The notes under the pieces are model-generated. The model ran no database searches. It was not told where the DNA came from and saw only the letters and a list, made by a program, of their open reading frames with translations. From assembly GCA_038503075.1 (NCBI GenBank), contig JBCAML010000018.1:62001-126000 (forward strand): a DNA stretch of 64,000 nucleotides, given 5' to 3'. Position numbers and translations under genes: made by a program. The DNA comes from Gyromitra esculenta (taxonomy: Eukaryota; Ascomycota; Pezizomycetes; Pezizales; Discinaceae). Positions 45,079 to 53,727 of the stretch are shown piece after piece. The stretch's first letter is position 1, and the number at the start of each line of letters is the position of its first letter.

Positions 45079-46080
45079 TTATGATTTTACAACTTGTATC
45101 CTACATGTATTTACAGTAGCTTTGCTAGCTGTAGGTGATATAATGGGCCAAAAGTAGTGATCCACATTATGCCATGCGCGTCCTGTAATTATTTCTTTGG
45201 CAGTCCCTCGTAATAAACACATCAATCGAAAAGCTCTCCAAGCGATTCGTAATCCGCATCCCCCAATTACATGACCCGATTGCTCTCTCGACCGTCTCGT
45301 CTCATCCCAAAATAATTGCAGATTCTGCACAGCCTCCGAATCCGACTCCGCCACTTGATCTATCGGTAAGCCTTTCCATTGATCAGGCCACTGCGGCATA
45401 GCGACAACGGCGAGGACGGCGTGGCAATTATCCGCTGGGCGTGGGCTATACAGTAAAGAGCAGAACTTTTCGATGAGTGCTGGCGGACAGCATATATTGT
45501 ACTGTTTTGGTCGGAGGTTAAGTGACGCGCCACCCAGACCATGAACTGAACCCCAGTATCAGAAATGCAGCAGTAACAAATAGATAATAGACTGAGGCTC
45601 TTTGAAGCGGAGAAGTGCTAAAATCCACTCTGTGAGTAAATAACTAATTTGTGGCGATCGCTTTCTGCATTCCTGTGAACTGAGCTCCCTGATAAACCGA
45701 AATCAGTAACGTGTCGTTGACGAACTGAGATTATTTGTAACATCTAAAATAACTGTGAACCTTTGACCGAAATAGTGCGGTATTTCCACCCTGGTACCTG
45801 ACACGCATGCTTGGGTCCGAGATGTAAATTGCCGCACCGAGATCGATCAGACCGCGCGCTCGAGGTACAAAATGGTTTTATCTAAGTGCACGTCACGATG
45901 GGTAATATTTGGATGTGTAGCCATTTTAGGGCTTCAAGGACGCCTTCGGGTAAACGCTACCAGTGCATAAAGGCATCGCCTGGCGTAAAAGGGTGCTCTA
46001 CAGTGTGATAGCGAGTTCCTGAGTATCTAGAGAGCGATATACCAATTCTAGGAGGTTTATGTGAACGCCTGCGGTGTGGA
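45079..46080 (-). pseudogene. Decayed protein-kinase-like gene
   Basis: Minus-strand reading shows kinase motifs in order: GVLEALKW helix, then a catalytic loop NITHRDVHLDK (45903-45880), then GLIDLGAAIYISDPS (about 45852-45808) with DLG in place of DFG, then RYQGGNTALFR. The stretch ITHRDVHLDN is typical of fungal kinase-like proteins. The frame is broken by a TAG (45957-45959) within HW-stop-RLPEG, plausibly CAG-to-TAG, and by at least two frame slips around the catalytic loop. The open frame 45399-45079, with its upstream extension to about 45545, may be the C-terminal exon. The N-lobe (46100-46635) is only suggested. Confidence 0.62.
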
Positions 46081-47099
46081 TATGCCGAGGATCATAGTTC
46101 TGACGCCCGCGGCCGCTTTGAGATCTGGTTGCTCTTGGGAAGTGTATGGTTGATGATGATGATGGTGCTTGTGTTGTCGATATTAAGCGCGCTCGTGGTG
46201 GCCCACTTGCCCCGAGCGAATTTCTTGCAACATATATTTTTCGATATCCTTCTGGGAGGGCTGGATAGCCGGGTTCGTGCAGATCAGCACCACTTTGTAG
46301 GACCTTGAGCTATGTCTGGGACCGGTTGACCGATGCTGTTAAATCCATAAGCCTCTACTCAACTCAAAAAGGAAGCTGTAGGCAAGTGGATGAATGCCTG
46401 GCACACTGTCTCTGCCAAAGACCCCGCGGATAGGGACACCAGGCTGGGAGTTGGAGAGTGGTGGTGTCTGTGCAAGTGCGAGTGTGCCGTGATGTTGGTT
46501 TGCTGGTGACAATGAAGCCGGGTAACGACGGAGAACCGTAAGACAGGACATTTTGCTTGGGTACGCTTCCCGCCCAACGCAACAGTGCCTCATACCCCAA
46601 ATCGGGCCACCCTGAATCTTAATGTAACATTTCAATTGTCACCAGCATCCTAATCTCTTAGAGGGACTCTTGTTTTTTCTACGATAGCTTTCCCTCGGCA
46701 CTACAGAATCTCTACCGATGCCTCGCATAAATTATTTTTACACGCTGGATGTTAGTCGGAGATGCCGCGTTTATTGTAGTATCACCGCTCTCTACTGTAG
46801 GCCCGGCTAGGATCTACAGTATCTACCAATATTCGCGAAAAGTCGAACGTCTCAAGTAGATATTTGACCGCCCATGTTTATTCAGCGGGTATTCGGAGTA
46901 TCTACCGTATTACCTGACGAGAACCGACAACACGCTAGGAGGTTGGAATAAGATGTGGCAATGTTAACTAACCCTTAGGAGAAGTTTTCTTCCTCATAAT
47001 GGCAAATGCCTCTTTGGTAAAGTACGCCAAGTGGCAAAAATTCGCACGCAACTGCCCTGGGGGTAATTGATTTACTCTCTTAACTCGTCTCCTGAACCA
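46081..47099. other. Intergenic region or decayed kinase 5' part
   Basis: Overlapping minus frames at 46339-46635 could be remnants of the kinase N-terminal half. A short GAT trinucleotide run occurs at about 46153-46168. Nothing else recognised. Confidence 0.35.
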
Positions 47100-47215
47100 C
47101 AGGATATGATTCTTCGTTCAGGGCATACGACACCCTACAGGACAGCGGGGCTAGGTCTGCCGAGGCATATAACTACATGTAGATAATGGATTGCTGGGGG
47201 GATCGTCTCCAGTAA
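47100..47215 (+). repeat. Dispersed non-coding repeat, copy 4
   Basis: Contains TTCTTCGTTCAGGGCATACG, ACACCCTACAGGACAGCGGG, CTAGGTCTGCCGAGGCATAT and GATAATGGATTGCTGGGGGG, in the same order as 20325-20425. The left half with the hairpins is missing. Confidence 0.7.
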
Positions 47216-48277
47216 GTGCTGCTTTGGCAGCCGATCAGATACACGATTGAACTCTTTCTATTAGCCGAACTACTCTACTGTATATATTGCGCTTGCTTTA
47301 GCTTGTATCTAATTCTTCGTCTGAAGCTCGTATAATTAACTCGATCATGGGGTTTAACTTCGCACTGCTGCGATTTAGCCATAGAGAGTTGTTTAGCTAC
47401 TTAAGACAGAACGCCGTCTGGCCAATTGCGGGGCTCCGCACAAACCCTTCTCCCCTCCCCTGTGTCCTTCACAGCCATGAACTGTCCCGCATATCCGCCC
47501 AAGGGATCTATCCTTATAAGCATAAACCTCACATACTTATCATTCGTCCCTGCGAGGAAGGTCCTTCAAACTATTGCGTTTGTTGGGACGAAAATCTTTT
47601 GCTGCAATAACGGTAGCTATTTATCCTCTATCCAATGATTATCATGATTGCATTGTTCATAAAACCGCATCATTGTATCTCTCCGGTGCGTAGAGACTCA
47701 TCTACCTTTCTCAGCAGTCGTAATCTTGGTTGAATCCTTACGGATAGTAGGGGTATTCGGCATTGTGCTGGAGGCGATAAGTTGGTGTCGAAGGCTTGAG
47801 AGATGTCTTGAGGGGAGCGGGGATCCCACCGGGTAGCATGGGGTAACCTTGGCTTAGAGTTCGTACGTCGTAGTCTGCCATAGGCTAACACGTATTACTT
47901 TACAGACGTCCGAGCTGTGGGTGAGCGTAAGAGTACCATAACCTTCGGGTTGAATGCACCTAATGGATGAACAACAACAGCTATGAGCGAGTGGATAAAC
48001 GACTATGGGAAAATATATTTTTTCCGTTTTTAACAGAGAGTTGCATAGGCTCGTCCAGACAAGTGATTCCTCGGAAGGGGAAAGGGGATATAGCAAACCT
48101 GAATGGTTAATGGATTTTTATGACTGTAGGAGCGTGTTAGCGAATGAAGTGAGGGAATCTTATAGTTGATCTGCCCCTTTTTTGTGCACCTCTCGAGGGA
48201 AGAAAAAAAGTTAATTGGAATAAGTACACGTAGGTAGGTATCCGATTACCGAATTGACCAAACTTCGACGTTGACTA
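47216..48277. other. Intergenic region, no supported gene
   Basis: No gene or repeat recognised before the copia LTR. Confidence 0.4.
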
Positions 48278-48543
48278 TGTTAAAGTAAGACTCACGTGTG
48301 TCTCATGTGATTGGTTGCATAGTAACCCGATACGGGTGAATTGTTATGCCAACTCGGATAGAATGTTATCCCGAGTCGGACAGAATAGTGTGCGGGGGAT
48401 CATAGTACTAAGGCAGTAGTACTGGTATAGTTTTTCCTTAAGTACGGGTTATGGGAATAGTTTAGTTCATTATCAATATCATTCAGTATCTCCCTCACAC
48501 CAGCCATCCTGTTTAAACCGCTGTCCTGTGCCTATATTTGATA
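48278..48543 (+). repeat. 5' LTR of the copia element
   Basis: About 266 bp. The left end is set by TGTTAAAG and by similarity to the solo copies at 24633 and 41495. The right end is set by the primer-binding site. The exact 3' edge is uncertain by a few bases. Confidence 0.65.
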
Positions 48544-48557
48544 GGTTATGAGCCTGG
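48544..48557 (+). promoter_or_regulatory. Primer-binding site, half initiator-tRNA-Met type
   Basis: GGTTATGAGCCTGG directly after the LTR resembles the complement of the anticodon-arm region of initiator tRNA-Met (CTCATAACC). Many copia elements use such a half-tRNA primer. Confidence 0.6.
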
Positions 48558-48649
48558 ATCGTAACTAAACAGAAGACTTTCGCTGACGACTAAGAGGCTA
48601 GACCACCGACTAAATATCACGATCCATATCTTTTGATCTATTCGAAAAG

Positions 48650-50164
48650 ATGACTTCAAACTCCTCCCACGAACGCATTCCCACCCTGTCCGTCAAACTC
48701 TCCGGACAAAGTGACTACGTCGACTGGTGTGACGCCGCAGAAGCAGTTCTCGATTACTACGACATCCTCGAAGTAGTCGATGGCACTACTAAACCTCCAG
48801 TTGCACCAACTGCTGCCACTGGATCCACTGTCTCCTCAGACACCGAAGCTTCCTTTCAGACGAAGAAACTTGCCTACGAAAAACAAAATAAGTGGGCAAG
48901 AGCTTTCATTATCCATAACATCGAACGCGACGTCCACAGATCCATGGCAAAATCAAAGATTGCCAGCGAAATGTGGAAATCACTCAAAGATATGTTTAAT
49001 CGCAAAACAACGAGCACTCTTCATCAGCTTGTCGGAAACCTTATGACACTTCGCTATACTCCCGATACAACCCTCAAAGACCACGTCGCAACCTTTGCCA
49101 ACCAGTGGAACATGCTTCTTGAACGCACCACTCAACATGCCAAAGACACAGACGGCTTCGGGTTTCATATGCACGGAATTGCAAAAGATGCCAAATCAAA
49201 AGCAGCCTTCCTCATCCTATCCATTCAACACGAAACAATGGAGAATGTTATCGATAACCTTCAGACCAAAGCTGACCTCACGTACGAGGACGCTTACGAA
49301 AAACTCATCGATCTCTCCACTCGTCGTGAACAGTCAAAGGAAGCTGAAGTCCTTCAAGCCGCAAGAACTCCTCAACGCCCTGACAACGGAAAAGAATGTG
49401 CATACTGCAAGGAACGTGGTACGCCATACAAAGGACATCTAGCCAAAGAGTGCAGGAAGAAGAAAGCAGCAAAGCAATCATCAGCACAAGCCAACGCCAC
49501 TGTTGCTGACATGAATAGCTCATGTTTCATGACCTACCACTCACTCCCTTCGTATACCTCATTTTTAGATTCAACTTGGATAGACTGTGAATACTTCGAA
49601 TATTCCATATCTCAGGATCTCCTTCAGATTGACACTTTCGAAGACCTCAACTGGATCGACACATGCACTTTTCTTCCAAGCGTTGCGCTGGCTACTGGTT
49701 CAAGCAACAAAAACGAATGGATCTTCGACACAGGAGCATCCGACCATATGACAGGCATCAATGCCACCAACATCAAAGCGACATCCTCAACCGTGACCGC
49801 AGCAGGAGGACAGAAACAACAAGTAACAGGAATTGGAGAAGCAAACCTCGTCACTTCAACCGGACCCATTCACATCAAACGAGTGCTAGTGGTACCTGAA
49901 CTCGGAGAAAGTAGTCTAATTTCATGGCAGAAACTAGCATCTCAAGGTTATAAAATGATTGGAGAAGGAAACGAAATAAGGATCACCATGAACGGCACTA
50001 TCAGAGCAGTTGCGAAACTAAGCACCGAAAGAGGACTATTCATGATTAAAGAATCTCCTTCTTATATTTATACCACTACTACTGACGGGTTTCATGTATG
50101 GCATACAAGACTGGGACACCTTCCTGCATCTTCACTCTCTAAATTCCGGTCACTAGTCATCAAT
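48650..50164 (+). CDS. Copia Gag-protease-integrase polyprotein, truncated by insertion
   Basis: An open frame from ATG 48650 covers capsid (UBN2-type gag, with LSGQSDYVDWCDAAEAVL near the start and MWKSLKDMFNRKTTSTLHQL), a zinc-knuckle-like C-x2-C-x9-H-x4-C (about residues 247-265), an aspartic protease with IFDTGASDHMT (about 362-372) and the GAG-pre-integrase motif HVWHTRLGHLPASSL (about 482-496). It then runs into the gypsy LTR at 50165; the last residues to the stop at 50188 are foreign. No in-frame stops occur in the 505 native codons, so the copia part was intact when interrupted. The zinc-knuckle spacing is longer than the usual C-x2-C-x4-H-x4-C. Confidence 0.88.
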
Positions 50165-50575
50165 TTTCATGGATGGATGTTATGTTGATCGGTTAGGTAT
50201 ATGGGTACATGGTTGTCGGGTCTTGTCGTTGTTTCCCGTGTCTTTATGAGTTCTTTGTTACAATGAGTCATGTCTTTGTCATCGAAAGAATTGGAACGTG
50301 GTATATAAGCGAAGGGATTTCCCCTCATCTTGTACTTTTCCTTCTTCTTTCTTTAAGCAACGTCTTCTATTGTACACTCTCTATATCTCACGAATACACC
50401 TCTAGATTACAACTCGTAATCTTTCGCTGTCACCGTCTTCAAGTCATCATAACTTGAACCATTAGTAGAGCCTGTAGAACCTTCGCACATTCTCCTGTCG
50501 TTAGTTTCTCGTTCAAGTAGCACTGCTCATCTCGGGGGATACCTGAGAGCTTGACGAGAATCTCGCCTCTTGAGA
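50165..50575 (+). repeat. 5' LTR of G4
   Basis: About 411 bp. Starts TTTCATGGATGG and ends CTTGAGA before TTACTTTGCTT, the same terminal pattern as the other gypsy LTRs here. It contains a GTATATAAGCG TATA-like site and TTTAAGCAACGTC, the self-primer-like site. Confidence 0.75.
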
Positions 50576-50630
50576 TTACTTTGCTTCACATCTACTGGCC
50601 TCTAAATCCCATCTACCTTTGACGTCACCA

Positions 50631-50883
50631 TGAGCAATCCCGCCCCGCCCCTGGACTTTCCCTCCTTTGAGAATTTCCAAGCCGCCGCCAATGCCGACCT
50701 CGCCTCCGCCTATGAGGAAATCCGCTCGCACTACCAACAGAGTAGATAATCTCACCTACGCAGACCTGCAACTTGAGGAGGCTACTCGAGAGGAATAACA
50801 TGACGGCCAGGTTCAATACCTGCCAATCCGAGTTGCAGGCAGCCGAAGCAGAAATCGCCCGCCTTCAAAACGTCGTCCCCCAC
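50631..50883 (+). pseudogene. G4 gag, N-terminal fragment
   Basis: ATG at 50631 opens an acidic, Ala-rich gag start (MSNPAPPLDFPSFENFQAA). The frame breaks at a TAA after about 39 codons. The reading continues in other frames (NLTYADLQLEEATRE, then SELQAAEAEIARLQN), so at least two small indels have occurred. The fragment ends at the CCCAC target site of G3. Confidence 0.65.
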
Positions 50884-51292
50884 TCTCGCGGTTCAGTCCC
50901 AGTCTAAGCCCTTCTGTATCCCAGAAGGTAAGCAGAGCTACTTAAACGAGAACTGTTGCGGTAAGAGCGACGAAGTTGTCTACAAGTCCTACGTGGGTCT
51001 AACTCAGGCGAGTTAAGTGTGAAAGTGTTTTCGCGGCGACAGCGACAGCGAGGATTACGAGGGAGAATCGAGATAGTATTGAAACAAATACAAAAGAAGT
51101 AAACTGAGAACGTTCTTAAGGAAAGAGAAGAAAACCGTAACAACCGTCCAAGATCCATCCCCTTATATACCCAATTCTTCGTGACTCGTAGCCGAAACAG
51201 AGCCGAACAACAAAGACATTATAACAAAACCATCCTCCGTGGCAACCATTACTTCCTGAACCCTAACCCATCATCTCACTTCATCCGTGAAA
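50884..51292 (-). repeat. 3' LTR of G3
   Basis: About 409 bp. On the minus strand it runs from TTTCACGGATGAAG to CCGCGAGA. Internal blocks match the 5' LTR at 62216-62630, such as AGTCCCAGTCTAAGCCCTTC on the plus strand. Confidence 0.8.
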
Positions 51293-51916
51293 GTAGCTCC
51301 CCTCTTAAGCGTGAGCTCCTGCGAATACTAGGAGCGGTGACCGTCGTTTGATTCAAAAATATTTCAAGAGCAGAGGTTTCTTGAAGATCCTCCGCAGGTT
51401 CCCAGGTGGGATGGGCATATCCAGTCCACTTGGCGGGGTATTGTAGCCGTCCGTGATAGATTAACTTTGTTCGAGAATCTTCTCGATAAAGTACTCTTCT
51501 TGTTCATTAACTATTACGGGTGAAGGCGGAAGTATAACTTGTCCAGGTAGAGAGTGGTTGGCAGCGGGTTTCAAAAGGGAAACATGAAATACAGGGTGGT
51601 ACTTAACCGAAACAGGTAAATCAATTTCATAAGCAAAGTGGGACACAATTTTCTTGACTGAGTAAGGCCCCATCCATTTCCAGTCCAGCTTTCTGGTCTT
51701 ACGCACGGTCCTAACATTCTTCATGGAAACGAAGACTTGATCGCCGACTTGGTAGTTAGGGGCTGGAGTTCGGTGCTTATTTGTTGCGACTTCTTGAATA
51801 TCTTGGGCTGTTCTTATTTGCGTCCGTAGATAGTCGTATAACTCCTGCATGGTTTGACTGAACGAAGCAGCATCTAAGCTTTGGGATGTATTTGAATGGG
51901 AAGGAAGGTGGTATCG
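51293..51916 (-). pseudogene. G3 pol, C-terminal remnant
   Basis: Encodes the linker, the capping region (LDWKWMGPYSVKKIV, KYHPVFHVSLLKPAA) and the start of the chromodomain (EEYFIEKIL). A stop at 51461 follows EKILEQS. The chromodomain core (KWTGYAHPTWEPAEDL) continues in another frame down to the LTR. A second slip lies near 51890, where the frame differs from the part left of the insertion. It is the continuation of the pol frame ending at 57780. Confidence 0.8.
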
Positions 51917-52324
51917 TTTCATGGATTGATCTCGGATAGTAAGTCATGGTTGGGTTGTCGGTTGTATTGTGATTTGGAGGGTTGTACAATCTCTTTGTTC
52001 TTCGGTTATTTTTCGGTTATAAGTTTTGTTAAGGAAAGCGGGGTATTTAAGCGATGGATTTCGATCGTGTTTGGTTCTCTTCTTCTTCTTTCCTTAAGCA
52101 ACGTTCTCGTTTCACTTCTACTGTATCTGTTATAATTCCACTTCGATTCTGCCTTAGAATCCTCGCTGTCGCTGTGAAAACATCACCGATACTTCGCCTT
52201 GAAGTACACTCCCCGTAGGACCTGTAGACCATACCGCACTCCTCGAACGTGTTGGTTTCTCGCTTAAGTAGCACTGCTCACCTTCAGGGATACTGAAGGG
52301 CTTAGAGAGAGACCATCCGTGAGA
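51917..52324 (+). repeat. 5' LTR of G2
   Basis: 408 bp, from TTTCATGGATTGATCTCGG to CATCCGTGAGA. TATTTAAG at 52044-52051 is a likely TATA box. Transcription probably starts about 40 bp later, near 52090, just before AAGCAACGT (52096-52104). The end base is uncertain by one, since 4-bp and 5-bp duplications fit differently. Confidence 0.85.
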
Positions 52325-52335
52325 TTACGTTGCTT
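52325..52335 (+). promoter_or_regulatory. Self-primer binding site of G2
   Basis: TTACGTTGCTT follows the LTR. Its ACGTTGCTT is the exact complement of AAGCAACGT at 52096-52104, near the predicted mRNA 5' end. I saw no match to a tRNA 3' end. This is the arrangement of Tf1/sushi-type self-priming elements. The same pairing is kept in G3. Confidence 0.65.
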
Positions 52336-52366
52336 GCTCATCTACACCTCCTACCACTAACTCATC

Positions 52367-53692
52367 ATGAGTTCCTCCGTTGATCCCTCCTCCAATACAG
52401 AAGGAGCCGCCGTCGCAGCCTTAGGCTTCCCCACTAGGGAAGCCTTTGCCAAAGCATACAGAGATGACCCAGCTGAACTCTACAATCAGCTTCGAGAAAT
52501 AAACCAGAGCCTGGAGGACCAAATAAGCATCCTTCAAGATAACGAGAAAGACTCTGAGGTAAAACTCAGTACCGCTCAAATTCAAATCGATAATGCCCTC
52601 CGACACGCCACACAACAGGATCAAAGGGTTACAGAAGCAGCCAGCCTTATCGCCAGACTCCGCCAGGAACGAAACGAAGCCAGGGCAAACCTCTCGGCCC
52701 CCCCGGCTCCACCAAACCTTACCGCCACTCCCCCACCGCCGACAGCCTCTACCCACCGATCCGAGCGCATGCCAGACCCGGAGAAATTCGACGGGTCCCG
52801 AGCTAAGCTCCCCGGTTTTATACTTCAGCTGCGCTCCAAACTTACGGTCAACCGAGACCGTTTTGCAAACGAGACCACGATGATATTGTATACCATCAAT
52901 CGACTGGAAGGAGCGGCTCTGGAACAGGTTCGTCACACGGTTCTCCCCTCAGGCCTCACCACTTGGAGCAACGCAGAAGAACTCATAACCGCCCTGGAAA
53001 CTGCTTTTGGAGACCCAGACCCAACTGGCACTGCTCGACGAGAACTCCACCAGCTCCGCCAAGGAAAGCGTGATTTCTCAGCCTATTTGGCTGACTTTCA
53101 AAGAATCATGGGCCAGTTGAATTTCGACGAAAACTCGAAGATGGACGCATTGGAACACGGCATGTCAGAGGAGTTGAAAGAAGCCATGGTGTTCGCACCG
53201 ATTGCCCCCGCTAATCTCCCTGAGATGATCCTCACCCTTACCCGACTGGACAACCGGATCCGAGCCCGCAAGGCAGAAAAACGAGGAAACGCCAGGGATA
53301 ATATGGGTCAATTCAGTGCCCCCGCCGCCTTCTCCTCTGCCTCCTCCTTTACTCCAGGAGGACTAGCCCCTATGGACCTGTCCTTCGGACGTACCAGCAA
53401 TCTCTCTCGTCCTCCCCAAGACCAACGATACACAACGGTTAACGGCCGAAGGAAACTCTCAGAGGAAGAAAAGCAATGGCGCCGTGCCACCGGAAAGTGC
53501 ATGTTCTGTGCCGCCCCAGATCACTCATACGCCAATTGCCCCTCCGCCCCCAAGAAACCTACAATGAGAGGAGCTCTCACCGCCCCACCTGCCACCCGTA
53601 CACCCCCCGCCTCCTCCCTGCCACCGCCACCACTTCCTCCTCATTTTTTCGCTTTAGAATCAGCAGACTCAGCCAACGAGTCTTTAAACTAG
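52367..53692 (+). CDS. G2 Gag protein
   Basis: 441 aa, forms the particle that packages element RNA. Order: acidic N-terminus; coiled coil of about residues 40-110; Pro-rich linker; capsid domain with MPDPEKFDGSRAKLPGFILQ, RLEGAALEQVRHTVLP and RELHQLRQGKRDFSAYLADF; then a C-terminal nucleocapsid zinc knuckle CMFCAAPDHSYANC (C-x2-C-x4-H-x4-C, about 378-391). It ends in a Pro-rich tail. The start at 52367 lies 42 bp after the LTR and is the first ATG of the frame. The stop codon TAG at 53690-53692 is directly preceded by the slippery heptamer, so most translation yields Gag alone. Confidence 0.93.
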   Translation: MSSSVDPSSNTEGAAVAALGFPTREAFAKAYRDDPAELYNQLREINQSLEDQISILQDNEKDSEVKLSTAQIQIDNALRHATQQDQRVTEAASLIARLRQERNEARANLSAPPAPPNLTATPPPPTASTHRSERMPDPEKFDGSRAKLPGFILQLRSKLTVNRDRFANETTMILYTINRLEGAALEQVRHTVLPSGLTTWSNAEELITALETAFGDPDPTGTARRELHQLRQGKRDFSAYLADFQRIMGQLNFDENSKMDALEHGMSEELKEAMVFAPIAPANLPEMILTLTRLDNRIRARKAEKRGNARDNMGQFSAPAAFSSASSFTPGGLAPMDLSFGRTSNLSRPPQDQRYTTVNGRRKLSEEEKQWRRATGKCMFCAAPDHSYANCPSAPKKPTMRGALTAPPATRTPPASSLPPPPLPPHFFALESADSANESLN

Positions 53693-53727
53693 TACAACCA
53701 AGGTCGATCAGTGACCCCACCTTGGTT
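53683..53727 (+). promoter_or_regulatory. -1 ribosomal frameshift signal, G2 gag-pol
   Basis: TTTAAAC (53683-53689) stands in the X-XXY-YYZ register of the gag frame, immediately before TAG. After a 6-nt spacer, AACCAAGGT (53696-53704) can pair perfectly with ACCTTGGTT (53719-53727) around a 14-nt loop. The shift moves ribosomes from the gag frame to the pol frame (TTT AAA CTA GTA). In G3 the last pair of the stem changes from T:A to C:G, keeping the pairing. Confidence 0.85.

Larger units (their letters stand above)
48278..50164 (+). mobile_element. Ty1/copia retrotransposon, 5' part
   Basis: Begins with an LTR (TGTTAAAGTAAGACTCACGT), followed by a half-tRNA primer site and a gag-protease-integrase frame. 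The element stops at 50164 where a gypsy element (G4) has inserted. The rest (integrase core, reverse transcriptase, 3' LTR) should lie beyond the nest, to the right of this window. Confidence 0.85.

Noticed and set aside
53476..53682. Pol frame extended upstream with its own ATG
   Set aside because: This part overlaps gag in another frame and lacks pol homology. The frameshift signal at 53683 explains how pol is reached.
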